64,000 bases of DNA from Puteibacter caeruleilacunae (GTDB lineage: Bacteria; Bacteroidota; Bacteroidia; Bacteroidales; Prolixibacteraceae): positions 124,001 through 188,000 of the forward strand of contig SJCO01000009.1 of the NCBI GenBank assembly GCA_005217565.1, read 5' to 3'. The position numbers were made by a program, and so were the translations under genes. Position 1 is the first letter of the stretch; each line of letters starts with the position of its first letter. Below, piece by piece: positions 28,096 through 38,083 of this stretch. The notes below the pieces were generated by a model, which did no database searches, was not told the DNA's origin, and was given only the letters and a program-made list of their open reading frames with translations.

Positions 28096-29172
28096 CTACC
28101 AGTGACTCGACAACTCTTTAAATGTTTCCATTGCTTGTTTTGTCTTTTCACTCACAGGTTTCCCCTCAAAGGCATCCATGAACGTTCCTACTCCGCCCCA
28201 AAAGGTATGCATAACTCCTTTCATTCTTTTAGCAACTTCTTTGGAGCTTGCCTTTCTAACTGTCCTCATCTCATTAACCTGCTCAACTGCAACCGACGGT
28301 ACTTGATAAGAACAGCTTATTACAGGGAATCCTTTAATAGCGAAATAAGTCGCAGTATATGGAGCAATCTTATAGTGCCAGTCGCAAATAACAATATCCT
28401 TCGACACTAAATCAATCGCTTTATGAATTCCGAGTGTATCGGCCTGCCATAAGCCTAAACCTGTGGTTTTTCCATCGATGAAACGGTCTCCCCACATCCA
28501 CATGTCAACTTGTTGTGCTTTCAAAAACTTGTGTAAACGATTAACTTCTTCAGCGTAAAGCTCGGCTTTATCCTCTCCTTTACAACGCTTACATACATCT
28601 TCTCCTATTACAAACACTTCATCCATACCCACATGCAAACGATCTGTCTCAAAGGCATCAATTGTCTCTCTAAGCATATCAAAAAGAACCTCATGCACTT
28701 TGGGGTGACGCGGACAATAACTTCGGCAGTAAAAATTCTTCTCATCAATCTTTGCTTCAGGATTTTCTTCAAACTCAGGATATGCTTTCAATAGCGCTCT
28801 GATATTTTTTTCTTCTTTTCCCCAGGATTGATGACCTAAGCAGTTCACCAAAGGAATAAGCTCTATATTCTTTTGTTTACATACTTCAAGTATCCGTTTT
28901 ATATTGTTTTTTGAGATGGTTTTCTTCTCACGTATCTCTGGTCTTGATTCATATTCCAGGTGATAATTTACTTTCAAAATCAAATGATTCACCTTTGCTG
29001 GTGCCAGCTCATTATTGATGAAACCAATAAACCTATCGACCTGCTCGTTTGATGGTGTCGAAATCATGATTCCTCTTACCTGAGAATCATCCTCTTTGAC
29101 TTGTGCTTTTCCTACAACAATCTGAGTAACTATACAAATTGATACAAGTAATACAAAACGGATACTTTTCAT
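28096..29172 (-). CDS. GH20-like exported hydrolase
   Basis: A 358-residue TIM-barrel protein with a signal peptide (MKSIRFVLLVSICIVTQIVVGKA). The catalytic-looking motif HVGMDEVFVIG carries the Asp184-Glu185 pair that GH20 beta-N-acetylhexosaminidases use (usual form H-x-G-x-D-E). An upstream NCLGHQSWG matches the substrate-site His region of the family. It lacks the N-terminal domain of classic GH20 enzymes and is shorter than usual. A four-Cys cluster (CKRCKGEDKAELY region plus YCRSYC) may bind metal or form disulfides. It starts 10 bp after the esterase stop, so they share a transcript. True substrate unknown. Confidence 0.7.
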   Translation of the reverse strand: MKSIRFVLLVSICIVTQIVVGKAQVKEDDSQVRGIMISTPSNEQVDRFIGFINNELAPAKVNHLILKVNYHLEYESRPEIREKKTISKNNIKRILEVCKQKNIELIPLVNCLGHQSWGKEEKNIRALLKAYPEFEENPEAKIDEKNFYCRSYCPRHPKVHEVLFDMLRETIDAFETDRLHVGMDEVFVIGEDVCKRCKGEDKAELYAEEVNRLHKFLKAQQVDMWMWGDRFIDGKTTGLGLWQADTLGIHKAIDLVSKDIVICDWHYKIAPYTATYFAIKGFPVISCSYQVPSVAVEQVNEMRTVRKASSKEVAKRMKGVMHTFWGGVGTFMDAFEGKPVSEKTKQAMETFKELSSHW

Positions 29173-29182
29173 GGGTTCTAGT

Positions 29183-31249
29183 TTATTTATTTACAATAAA
29201 TGACTTTATACGACATGCATTACCTTTACTTTGTTCATTAGCATGCTCAGCCAACTTCAATTTCAAGACATGCTTCTTATTAGGATCCAACTCTGCAGCC
29301 AAAACAAAATATCTAGGTAAATGTTGGAAATAACTATTCACCGTATATTGGTCAAACACAGGATATTGTTTGCCATCAATCGTATATTCAAGGGTACCAG
29401 CATCTGGTCCTGACAATCCAATTATTCCAATTGCACTTCCTGTAAATTCCAACTTTAATGTTGGCCCTGATTCTTCACATACCAACAATGGAATATCGGT
29501 ATTCCCTCTTCTCACACGTTCCTTATTACGTGGTTTCCAGGCAGGATCTATTTTCCAGCCTTTACCATATTTGGCCTTCTCAATTTCTATATACCCACCA
29601 TTATCGTAGCAATAACGATCTAATTTCACAGGAAGAGCGTGAGCAACTACCTTATCATCGTCAGCAACAAATCCGAAATATGCTGTTTCAAGAAATTTCT
29701 TCATCGATTGAAAATAAACGTCTTGTCCGAATGGTGAAGGATGTAGATTTTTAAAATCACCTTCCCATGTAAACTCGCCGGCATTAATTCTTTCTGTAAC
29801 CTCTTTAGCCAGGTTAATCACCGGAATATTATAATGCACAGCCACTTTATTGTGGTCTGCAATTTCAGTCGGCACAGTCCCATTGTTATAGTTCTCCATT
29901 TTTGAAGGATCAACAAAATGCATCATTACAATATCCATAGTCGGATTGGCTTTTAATGCATGACGAACTATTCCTTCCATTCCTCTTACACGATCGGTAC
30001 TGTTTCTTCTCAAAGCAGGAGACCTATCATTTACGGCAGCCTCTTCAAATAATAAATCTACTTCGCCTTTTGACAATACATCGCGCATTAATCGATATGC
30101 ACCTGAAGTTGTTCCTTCTGAAGGAATACCAGCAGCGATAAAAGTAAACTCAGTCTCAGGAAACTTTTCCTTTAGATAGGCACATACCATATCTCTCCAT
30201 CCTTTATTGAATGTGATACTTCCACCCAAAAAAGCAACTGTACCTTTCTTTTCTTTGACGAACTTTATCTGACTGTTTTTTAATCCTTTTCGTAAAGAAT
30301 GGTATTTTTTAGAATCTAATTTTGATGTTCTAAATGTTGTATTTTTGAAATCAAACTGCCAATTCTCAGGTGCTTTTTTCAATATTCCTTGCTTCCATAA
30401 AAATGTCTCCGCACAATAAAGTGTATAATTCAAGTAAGCATCGGTGTTATTCTTTCTAATGAATGTACCATTGAAAAAGCCATGGTCTTCACCAAATGCT
30501 GGTATCAACAAACAATCATTACCTTTTTCCTTCATTAATCGTTCAAATTCCAATGCATTATCAAATGGGACCGTCTTATCACTGGTTCCATGAAAAACAA
30601 TACTTGGAACAATATCTTTAGTTACGTGATGATTTGGAGAGATAATCGTTTCTGCCCCCTTTAGCTTCTCCGATCCATAACCTTTTTCAGTAGTATCAAG
30701 AACTGGATTAAACAAAACCATTGCATTAGGCTTCGAACTTATATTTACTTCTTCTGTATCCTCTTCAAATTCATCAATTACACCTGTACAAGCAGCAACA
30801 TGTCCTCCTGCCGAACCTCCACATGAAACAATACGATTAGGATCGATTCCTAATTCTTTAGCATGCTGTCGTACCCAGCGAATAGCCGATTTTCCATCTT
30901 TCACACACTCAAAAGGTGAAGTCTTATGAAATCTCTTTACGCGATATTCTGCAGAAATAGCTACCATCCCCCGAGATGCAAAATATGAACAATGCTGATA
31001 AAACTGTTTAGGATTACCACCTACCCAGCCTCCTCCAAAGAAACATACCATTGCAGGTCGATTTACTCCTTCTTTTCCCTCTTCAGGATAAAACATGTGC
31101 AATTTTAATTCTCCTTGTGGAGTTTTTTTATAGGTAATTAATTCATGTGGACTAAAATCTTGTGCACTTATCGAGCCAACTATACTTATTAATACTATGA
31201 AACAAACAATTAACTTCATTACAGGAAACCTCATATTACATTCCTTCAT
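29183..31249 (-). CDS. Two-domain esterase: alpha/beta hydrolase fused to SGNH hydrolase
   Basis: A 688-residue exported protein with two different esterase folds. Domain 1 (about 35-290) is an alpha/beta hydrolase with the oxyanion motif FFGGGWVGG, nucleophile Ser146 in CGGSAGG, and likely Asp224 and His256 completing the triad. Domain 2 (about 335-525) is SGNH: Ser344 in LGGSIT, Asn407 in AAVNDR, His503 in NLHPSPFGQ; the Asp normally three before the His is not in place (Lys500), though Asp498 is near. A C-terminal beta domain (about 530-685) follows. Both domains are of types that remove acetyl or other acyl groups from polysaccharides. Start may be at any of three ATGs; the signal begins MKLIVCFIVLISIVGS. 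Confidence 0.88.
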   Translation of the reverse strand: MKECNMRFPVMKLIVCFIVLISIVGSISAQDFSPHELITYKKTPQGELKLHMFYPEEGKEGVNRPAMVCFFGGGWVGGNPKQFYQHCSYFASRGMVAISAEYRVKRFHKTSPFECVKDGKSAIRWVRQHAKELGIDPNRIVSCGGSAGGHVAACTGVIDEFEEDTEEVNISSKPNAMVLFNPVLDTTEKGYGSEKLKGAETIISPNHHVTKDIVPSIVFHGTSDKTVPFDNALEFERLMKEKGNDCLLIPAFGEDHGFFNGTFIRKNNTDAYLNYTLYCAETFLWKQGILKKAPENWQFDFKNTTFRTSKLDSKKYHSLRKGLKNSQIKFVKEKKGTVAFLGGSITFNKGWRDMVCAYLKEKFPETEFTFIAAGIPSEGTTSGAYRLMRDVLSKGEVDLLFEEAAVNDRSPALRRNSTDRVRGMEGIVRHALKANPTMDIVMMHFVDPSKMENYNNGTVPTEIADHNKVAVHYNIPVINLAKEVTERINAGEFTWEGDFKNLHPSPFGQDVYFQSMKKFLETAYFGFVADDDKVVAHALPVKLDRYCYDNGGYIEIEKAKYGKGWKIDPAWKPRNKERVRRGNTDIPLLVCEESGPTLKLEFTGSAIGIIGLSGPDAGTLEYTIDGKQYPVFDQYTVNSYFQHLPRYFVLAAELDPNKKHVLKLKLAEHANEQSKGNACRIKSFIVNK

Positions 31250-31749
31250 AAGATATGGATTATTACATTTTCAATTATAGGTTTATTACTTCAAAGATGA
31301 ACAACTCACAGAACAAGAGGGCCTAAAATCGTCTATTATTGGTTTGATTTTGTTCAGATCATTGTTTCTCAACCAAATAAACAGATAAAAAATACCCTTC
31401 ACCATAACCAGAATTACCTACTGGGTACATCATTCTCTAAAAGAGATAAGAGGAAAATTCAGGATAACAGTATGAATTTGCTGGCTGTTTGGCGTGTTGG
31501 TATTTATGAAAGAAAAGCGTTCAGTAAAGAGAATCCCCTAAAAAGCAATATAAAAGAGTTGATTTGCGATATCATATTATTGTAATCGGCCTCGAAATCT
31601 TAACTACAATAATATAATGCATATCAGTTCAAGTATTTTTAGGATACCAATTACCAGATAAAAACATATTTCTCATTTGACGCATTTATTTACATAATGA
31701 ATTGCTTTCTATTTTAAAAATCCACACTAGTCCCCCCCTTGTTTGAGTT

Positions 31750-31793
31750 TTGTCAAATACTTCTCAATTCCTTGTCAAAGCCTTGTCAACTCC
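31750..31793. promoter_or_regulatory. Four tandem 11-bp direct repeats (TTGTCAA core)
   Basis: Four contiguous units of exactly 11 bp: TTGTCAAATAC, TTCTCAATTCC, TTGTCAAAGCC, TTGTCAACTCC, starting at 31750, 31761, 31772 and 31783. Three carry the intact core TTGTCAA and one has a single change. The spacing places each core on the same face of the helix, as expected for cooperative binding of a regulator. Which operon it controls is unknown; it is ~500 bp from the esterase start and ~716 bp from the ROK start. Confidence 0.65.
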
Positions 31794-31829
31794 TACAAAA
31801 TGGAGGGTTTGTATAGTATTTGTAGGGGT
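31792..31829. promoter_or_regulatory. Inverted repeat CCTACAAA/TTTGTAGG with a second 11-bp phased pair
   Basis: CCTACAAA (31792-31799) is the exact complement of TTTGTAGG (31819-31826). TTTGTA also occurs at 31808, 11 bp before the copy at 31819. It overlaps the end of the TTGTCAA array, so the two together look like a compound operator. Confidence 0.5.
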
Positions 31830-32508
31830 TTAGAAGCGAATAGTAGGAAAATCACATGAAGAATATCGTAAAGTGCACTTTCCATGAATTATTCGTTTTA
31901 CAATGATATTCTGTCTCTCCAAACACCTCCACACATTCATTATTATTGTCATTTCCGATCAATATTACCGCATCAGCGTATATTTACTTGTCATGGATAT
32001 AAAAAACCTTTAAAAACGCTCGTAATGCCCTCTCCTTTTTCAATTACTGATCATTTGGGCTATTGTGCATTTTCCGACTATTTTTTCGTATAAAAACAAT
32101 ACAATAATTTCATAATATAACATATTACACTGCCATACAAGTAACAATTGATTTTAGATATTGGTGTGAAATTATTTATCCGCTATGGATACGCAAAACA
32201 ATTGAAAGGATACATTAATAAACTCGCTCTGTGAAACAAATCAGTACAGACTAATACAACACAACAAGATGAATCAACATATTTTCACTACGTTATTAAT
32301 CTGCACCATCATTATAAAACGAATAACAATTAAATGTATCTTTTTTTTCAAGCACTAAAAATCCCCCTCAAACACATACCACACAAGCATTTCAGCCGAT
32401 CACACCGCACACTTCCAACACAAAGATGTTGTAAAATAGCATTAAATAATTTGGAAATATGACAGCCTTACCTTATTTTCGCAACGTTAGAAATACTAAA
32501 ATATCACA

Positions 32509-33753
32509 ATGAAGAAGAATTTGCCCATAGGAAATGCTCAATACATTAATCACTTGAATAAAGTAAAAGTGCTTAATTTAATAAAGGAATCAAATGAGAT
32601 ATCCAGAGCAGAGCTTGTGGCACAATCACATCTTAGTGCTCCTACGATTACCAGAATTGTTGATAGTTTAATCAACAATGAGAAGCTTGCCATTCAAGTT
32701 GGTCTCGGCAACTCTCATGGAGGAAGACGCCCTAAAATGATAAAATTCAACGGCGACAATAATTACATCATTGGAGTTGACTGGGGGCGTACACACATTC
32801 ATGGCATATTGACAAACTTGCATGGTCATACATTAGCAGAATTAGATGTTAAAACAGAAGTAATATTTAATACCTCTGCGCAACTAAATGAAGTGTATGA
32901 TTTGATTGATCAACTAATTAGTGAGTCGAATATTGATAAAACTAAATTATTTGGAATAGGTGTCGCCGTTGCTGGTTTTGTTAATAAAGACACTAACCTA
33001 ATTGAATATTCACCAAACTTTAAGTGGAAAAATATCAACTTGGGATTGCCAATAATGAAACGTTTCAATGTTCCTGTAATTATCGATAACGTTTCTCGCG
33101 TTATGGCATTGGGAGAATTACACTATGGTATCGGATCGCAATTCAAGAACTATGTATTTGTAAATGTTGGTTATGGTATCGGTTGTGGTATTATAGTAAA
33201 TGGTGCCCCCCTTTATGGTTTTGATGGAATATCAGGTGAAATTGGACATACTAAAGTAATGACAAATGAAACAAGTAAAAGGATCTGTTCATGTGGAAAA
33301 TCCGACTGTCTTGAGTGTTATTCTTCTGGACGTGGCATCGCAGAGATAGCAGCAGAAAATATACATTCTCGTCAAGACTCTATATTATTTCAGGAATATC
33401 AAAAATCAAATATAACAGCCGAAATAGTTGCTAAGGCAGCATTAGCTGATGATCAGTTTGCGCTTGAATTATATCATCAAGCTGCGCTTTACCTTGGCTC
33501 AGCAATTGCTAATCTTGCTAATACTATTAATCCTGAATGCATTATACTAGGTGGTAAAGTAGCTGGAGCTGGTAAGTTTTTCTTTTCAAAAATTCTGGAA
33601 TCTTTCGAGCGAGAGAAACTTCAGCAACCAAGTCGCACAATACAACTCCTTCCCACAAAATTAGGACATAATGCAGCAGCCAAAGGTGCTATAGCACTCA
33701 TACTAAACGAAATCTTAAACCTTAATGTGAAATCTATTTTTTCGAACACTTAG
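32509..33753 (+). CDS. ROK-family transcriptional repressor
   Basis: A 414-residue protein with an N-terminal winged helix-turn-helix (about 15-75; ISRAELVAQSHLSAPTIT) joined to a ROK sugar-kinase-like domain (about 85-410). It keeps the ATP-site-like IIGVDWGRTH, the GEIGH motif with a metal-ligand His at about 247, and the zinc cluster Cys260-Ser-Cys262-x4-Cys267. The HTH marks it as a NagC/Mlc-type regulator rather than a kinase. It is the first gene of the fucose operon and 26 bp from fucU, so it probably responds to L-fucose or a catabolite and represses this operon or the divergent one. Confidence 0.92.
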   Translation: MKKNLPIGNAQYINHLNKVKVLNLIKESNEISRAELVAQSHLSAPTITRIVDSLINNEKLAIQVGLGNSHGGRRPKMIKFNGDNNYIIGVDWGRTHIHGILTNLHGHTLAELDVKTEVIFNTSAQLNEVYDLIDQLISESNIDKTKLFGIGVAVAGFVNKDTNLIEYSPNFKWKNINLGLPIMKRFNVPVIIDNVSRVMALGELHYGIGSQFKNYVFVNVGYGIGCGIIVNGAPLYGFDGISGEIGHTKVMTNETSKRICSCGKSDCLECYSSGRGIAEIAAENIHSRQDSILFQEYQKSNITAEIVAKAALADDQFALELYHQAALYLGSAIANLANTINPECIILGGKVAGAGKFFFSKILESFEREKLQQPSRTIQLLPTKLGHNAAAKGAIALILNEILNLNVKSIFSNT

Positions 33754-33779
33754 TTTCACTACATTAAAAAGACAACAAT

Positions 33780-34217
33780 ATGCTAAAAGGTATTTCACCA
33801 TTAATCAGTCCTAAATTACTGGAGACGCTTGCCAGAATGGGACACGGAGATGAGATCATTCTTGCGGATGCTCATTTCCCGGCAGAATCATTTAACGACA
33901 ATGTGCTTAGAGCTGATGGAATAAAAATTCCTGATCTACTTCAAGCCATCCTACCTTTATTTGAGCTAGATTCCTATGTTGAGAATCCTTTGATTATGAT
34001 GCAAGCAGTAGAGGGTGATGAATTAGATCCTGAGGTTGAAAAGCAATACATGAAAGCTGTAGAACAAACCAATCCACAGCTGACCACTGTTGAGAGAATA
34101 GAACGGTTTTCTTTTTATGATCGTGCAAAATCAGCATTTGCTGTGGTCATGACAGGTGAAACGGTTAAATACGGTAATATCATCTTGAAAAAAGGTGTTA
34201 CTCCATCATTTGAATAA
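33780..34217 (+). CDS. fucU: L-fucose mutarotase
   Basis: A 145-residue RbsD/FucU protein that interconverts alpha and beta L-fucose. It follows E. coli FucU almost block by block: [20 protein letters not shown] opening, [30 protein letters not shown], and the C-terminal [13 protein letters not shown]. The catalytic His of the DAH motif and the active-site Tyr (FSFYDRA) are present. This is the strongest single pointer to L-fucose as the product of the locus. Lies between ROK and fucP. Confidence 0.96.
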   Translation: MLKGISPLISPKLLETLARMGHGDEIILADAHFPAESFNDNVLRADGIKIPDLLQAILPLFELDSYVENPLIMMQAVEGDELDPEVEKQYMKAVEQTNPQLTTVERIERFSFYDRAKSAFAVVMTGETVKYGNIILKKGVTPSFE

Positions 34218-34358
34218 TAAACGCTTAAACTAAACACAATGAAACGAACATGAATTTTCTTCATTCTAAACTACACATACGAGAATGATAAAAATTTATG
34301 TGAGTTCCTGAATGAATTCATTTTTTTGAGCATTCAGAAATCATAAAATTTTAAACAG

Positions 34359-35690
34359 ATGAATCTAAAAGCCAAAGTAGTTGAACGAGGATATCTACTT
34401 CCATTTATCCTTATCACAAGTTTATTTTTCCTTTGGGGTATCGCAAATGATCTTACCAATCCTATGGTGTCGGCATTCAAAAAGGTAATGCGTGAGTTAA
34501 CCAATTTTGAAGCTGCACTAGTACAGCTGGCATTTTATGGAGGATATGCAACAATGGCAATTCCAGCTGCATTATTCATTAGAAAATACTCTTATAAGGC
34601 AGGTATTCTCATCGGGTTAGCACTATATGCTATTGGCGCATTATTATTCTATCCTGCAGCAGCAAACCAACAATTTGGTTTCTTTCTTGCATCTTTATAC
34701 ATCCTGACTTTTGGATTGGCATTTTTGGAAACAACATCTAATCCGTTTATCTTATCAATGGGTGCCAAGGAAACTTCCACCAGAAGGTTGAATCTAGCTC
34801 AATCATTCAATCCTGTTGGATCGTTAATGGGAATGTTAGTGGCACAGCTTTTCGTAATTAAGATGCTGAAATCTGACGATTATACAGCAGAAGCATATGC
34901 AGCACTTCCAGAAGCAGAACAGATGGCTATTAGAACCAACGATTTGGATATCATTAGCGGACCATATATTGGATTAGGACTACTTGTTTTGGTGATGTTT
35001 ATACTTGTAGCCATATCCAAAATGCCAAAGGTTCAGGATGAAGCAGGACTATCGCTAAAAGAGTCATTCAGTATATTATTCAAAAACAAACGTTATTATG
35101 AAGGTGTGATTACTCAGGCATTCTACGTAGGTGCACAAATCATGTGCTGGACATTCATTTATCAGTATGTAGATAACATCAATGAGAGTCTGCCTGCCGA
35201 TCAACACTTGACCGCTACCTGGTATAATATGGCAGCAATGATCGCCTTCCTTACAGGTCGTGCTGTAAGTACGTATCTTATGAAGTATATTAATCCTGCT
35301 AAATTAATGTTCGCCTTTGCACTTGCAGGAATTGCATTAACTATTGGAACGATCTTTATTCCAGGTATACTTGGATTATATAGTCTTGTTGGAGTATCAA
35401 TTGCCATGTCACTCATGTTCCCTACTATCTACGGTATTGCACTAAAGAATATGGGCGATGAAGCAAAATTAGGATCAGCAGGATTGGTAATGGCCATTGT
35501 AGGTGGAGCATTAATGCCTCCTTTGCAGGGTCGAATCTTGGATATTGGAGGGGAAGCCTTCAATGATATGAGCTACTTCGGATATATTCCTGAAGTTAAC
35601 ATCTCTTTTGTATTACCACTATTATGCTTGGTGGTAGTAGCACTATATAGTTACAGATCATACAGATACCATTTAAATGGTGATGATTAA
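34359..35690 (+). CDS. fucP: L-fucose:H+ symporter
   Basis: A 443-residue MFS transporter with about 12 hydrophobic helices and the FucP/GluP-family features: PFILITSLFFLWGIAND in helix 1, AFYGGYATMAIPAA, and LETTSNPFILSMGA with the acidic residue in helix 4 used for proton coupling. Length matches FucP (438 in E. coli). Inner-membrane uptake of L-fucose released in the periplasm is the expected role. Direct neighbour of fucU, which strengthens the assignment over a glucose/galactose GluP. Confidence 0.9.
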   Translation: MNLKAKVVERGYLLPFILITSLFFLWGIANDLTNPMVSAFKKVMRELTNFEAALVQLAFYGGYATMAIPAALFIRKYSYKAGILIGLALYAIGALLFYPAAANQQFGFFLASLYILTFGLAFLETTSNPFILSMGAKETSTRRLNLAQSFNPVGSLMGMLVAQLFVIKMLKSDDYTAEAYAALPEAEQMAIRTNDLDIISGPYIGLGLLVLVMFILVAISKMPKVQDEAGLSLKESFSILFKNKRYYEGVITQAFYVGAQIMCWTFIYQYVDNINESLPADQHLTATWYNMAAMIAFLTGRAVSTYLMKYINPAKLMFAFALAGIALTIGTIFIPGILGLYSLVGVSIAMSLMFPTIYGIALKNMGDEAKLGSAGLVMAIVGGALMPPLQGRILDIGGEAFNDMSYFGYIPEVNISFVLPLLCLVVVALYSYRSYRYHLNGDD

Positions 35691-35779
35691 AAACTAAATT
35701 GATAAAACAAATGCTCAATATCAATAAGTTGAACATTGAGCTAATAAAAATTTATACTTATTTTCTAAACTTTTGTAAG

Positions 35780-36850
35780 ATGAACAATTCGCAAAAAACA
35801 ATGAAAGGGGCATTTTTGCCAGGTAATAGTACTGTTGTATTTAAAGATGTAGAAGTACCTACTCCAGGTCACGGACAAGTATTAGTTAAGACTAAGTCTT
35901 CAACTATTTGTGGTTCTGATATTCGTGCTATCTATCACGAGCACGTTGGTAAAGGTCCTGAGGGATATCAAAATAAAATTGCAGGTCACGAGCCATGTGG
36001 ACAGGTTGTACAGTGTGGTCCCGGAATGAAACGTTTTAAAGAAGGTGATCGTGTGGTTATCTATCATATTTCTGGTTGTGGTGTTTGTAATGACTGTCGC
36101 CGTGGTTATATGATTTCATGTACTAGTGAGCACCGTGCAGCATACGGATGGCAAAGAGATGGTGGTATGGCCGAGTATATTCTTGCTGAAGAAAAGGATT
36201 TGGTTTTCCTTCCAGACGAGTTAACTTATACAGATGGAGCACAGATTGCTTGTGGATTCGGTACAGTATACGAAGGATTAGAGAAAATCGGTATTTCGGG
36301 TAACGACCAGGTATTGGTAACTGGATTAGGTCCTGTTGGATTAGCAGCTTGTATGTTAGCAAAAGCAATGGGAGCACAAAAAGTAGTTGCAACTGATGTT
36401 AGTGAAAGTCGCTGTCAGCTTGCTTTAGACAGAGGACTTGCTGATGAAGTATTTGTTTCAGGTGCTGATGCATTAGAAAAAGCAATGGCTGCTTCTGGAG
36501 GTTTGGGTTACGAAAGAACTGTTGACTGTTCAGGTCATACTAGCGCACGTCAGTTATGTATCCGTGCCAACCGCAAATGGGGTAAGATGGTACTTGTAGG
36601 TGAAGGTGGAACACTTGAGTTGAATCCATCACCAGATATGATTCACGATCAGAAAACTGTTTATGGTTCATGGGTTACTTCAATCTGGAAAATGGAAGAG
36701 TTGGTTGAGCGTATCGTTCGCTGGGGAATTCACCCTGAAGACCTTGTTACTGACCGTTTCACTTTAGATCAGGCTGCTGAGGCTTATGAACTAATGGCTA
36801 GCGGACAATGCGGTAAAGTTGCCGTAGTATTTGATGAAGAGATAAAGTAA
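35780..36850 (+). CDS. Zinc-dependent medium-chain alcohol/sugar dehydrogenase
   Basis: A 356-residue MDR enzyme from the ATG at 35780; the frame is open to 35699 but the extra residues are unlike the family. Catalytic zinc ligands are Cys44 (STICGSD) and His70-Glu71 (AGHEPCG); structural zinc ligands are Cys100, Cys103, Cys106 and Cys114. The Rossmann motif is GLGPVGLA with Asp after the second strand (VVATDVSE), favouring NAD+. In this operon it is a candidate L-fucose dehydrogenase or dehydrogenase of a later intermediate; this is inference from context. The nearest family names are threonine/sorbitol dehydrogenase-like. Confidence 0.88.
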   Translation: MNNSQKTMKGAFLPGNSTVVFKDVEVPTPGHGQVLVKTKSSTICGSDIRAIYHEHVGKGPEGYQNKIAGHEPCGQVVQCGPGMKRFKEGDRVVIYHISGCGVCNDCRRGYMISCTSEHRAAYGWQRDGGMAEYILAEEKDLVFLPDELTYTDGAQIACGFGTVYEGLEKIGISGNDQVLVTGLGPVGLAACMLAKAMGAQKVVATDVSESRCQLALDRGLADEVFVSGADALEKAMAASGGLGYERTVDCSGHTSARQLCIRANRKWGKMVLVGEGGTLELNPSPDMIHDQKTVYGSWVTSIWKMEELVERIVRWGIHPEDLVTDRFTLDQAAEAYELMASGQCGKVAVVFDEEIK

Positions 36851-36872
36851 TAGCTCAAAATATGCGAATCCT

Positions 36873-36904
36873 GGGGAGTTGGTGATCACGCACCTCTCCC
36901 TTTT
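36873..36904 (+). terminator. Imperfect hairpin with T4 between dehydrogenase and DUF6786-like gene
   Basis: GGGGAGTTGGTG pairs with CACCTCTCCC across ATCACG, with a small internal bulge, followed by TTTT. It may attenuate transcription into the next two genes. Confidence 0.45.
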
Positions 36905-36934
36905 AATCTATAAATCTAAAGTTCTTTTAATAAG

Positions 36935-38062
36935 ATGAAATATTCTAAAGGTACATATGGATTCGACAAAGAATTCCTGCAAAAGCATCTTAGTACAGTT
37001 GAGCTTCAAAATGGAGATTCAAAATTAATCTTAAGTCCTGATTTGCAAGGAAGGATTGTTACCAGCTCGGCCGAAGGAGATAAAGGATACAGTTTTGGAT
37101 GGATCAATTACGACTTAATTGCGTCCGGAGAGTTTCTTCCTCATTGTAACAACTTCGGAGGGGAAGATCGCTACTGGATAGGACCAGAAGGAGGACAGTA
37201 CTCTATCTTTTTCAAGAATGGAGATCCTTACGATTTGGACCATTGGCAAACACCTGCGCCTATCGACACAGAATCGTGGAAAGTATTAGAGCATAACGCA
37301 GAAAAAGCTGTTTTGAAGAAAGATATGGAATTGTTGAACAATTCAGGATATACTTTCAAACTAACAGCCGATCGCGAAATTAAATTACTTGATCAAGCTG
37401 CAATAAAACAAGAGCTTGATATTGAATTAAATGGAAGTGTTGATGCTGTATGTTTCAAGTCGACCAATAAAATGACCAACAATGGTGATTTTGAATGGAA
37501 TAAAGAAACAGGTATGCTATCGATTTGGGTACTCGGACAGCTTATTCCTTCTGACAGAAATACTGTAATTCTTCCTTTTGAAGATCAAACTGATGGTGAG
37601 ATTGTTAACGATTCGTACTTTGGGAAAGTTGATGATGATCGTCTTAAGATTTTAAAGAATGCTGTTCTTTTCAAAGGAGATGGACAAAAAAGAGGTAAGA
37701 TTGGTGTGGGACCTAAACGCACTAAACCAGTGATCGGAAGCTATGACCCAATCAATCAAACGCTTACCATCGTTAAATTCACTTTTGATGCCGACAAAGA
37801 AGACTACATAAATTCTATGTGGGAGCATCAGAAGGAGCCATTTAAAGGAGATGTTATAAACTCATATAATGATGGACCTCTACCAGATGGAACAATCATG
37901 GGACCATTTTACGAATTAGAAACCTCTTCGGCTGCAGCTAATCTAAAGCCAGGAGAAACTCTTGTTCACGAACATGCAACATTCCATTTCAAAGGAGACA
38001 TCAGTGAGCTTGATCAGATTGCAACAACATTGTTAGGTGTATCAATCAATGATTCATTTTAA
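36935..38062 (+). CDS. DUF6786-like cytosolic protein, possible sugar epimerase/lactonase-type fold
   Basis: A 375-residue protein with no signal peptide. The conserved run LSPDLQGRIVTSSAEGD, then FGGEDRYWIGPEGGQ and DHWQTPAPIDTE is shared with a family annotated only as a domain of unknown function (DUF6786, from memory), and the beta-rich pattern is like the galactose-mutarotase superfamily. Between a sugar dehydrogenase and an aldo/keto reductase it may open a lactone or change the anomer of an oxidised fucose; no catalytic residue is established. Confidence 0.7.
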   Translation: MKYSKGTYGFDKEFLQKHLSTVELQNGDSKLILSPDLQGRIVTSSAEGDKGYSFGWINYDLIASGEFLPHCNNFGGEDRYWIGPEGGQYSIFFKNGDPYDLDHWQTPAPIDTESWKVLEHNAEKAVLKKDMELLNNSGYTFKLTADREIKLLDQAAIKQELDIELNGSVDAVCFKSTNKMTNNGDFEWNKETGMLSIWVLGQLIPSDRNTVILPFEDQTDGEIVNDSYFGKVDDDRLKILKNAVLFKGDGQKRGKIGVGPKRTKPVIGSYDPINQTLTIVKFTFDADKEDYINSMWEHQKEPFKGDVINSYNDGPLPDGTIMGPFYELETSSAAANLKPGETLVHEHATFHFKGDISELDQIATTLLGVSINDSF

Positions 38063-38083
38063 CCTAATTAAAAAATATCAATT

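Larger units (their letters stand above)
31250..32508. other. Divergent control region between esterase and ROK operons
   Basis: A 1.26-kb gap, long for this window. It separates the minus-strand esterase/GH20 genes from the plus-strand ROK operon and must hold at least two promoters. No convincing coding sequence is present; a 69-codon frame at 31884-32093 has biased, low-complexity composition and no start context. The notable content is the repeat array at 31750-31829. Confidence 0.6.

Noticed and set aside
31884-32093. Small 69-codon gene in the divergent control region
   Set aside because: Aromatic- and His-rich low-complexity translation, no domain, no start context; most likely chance.
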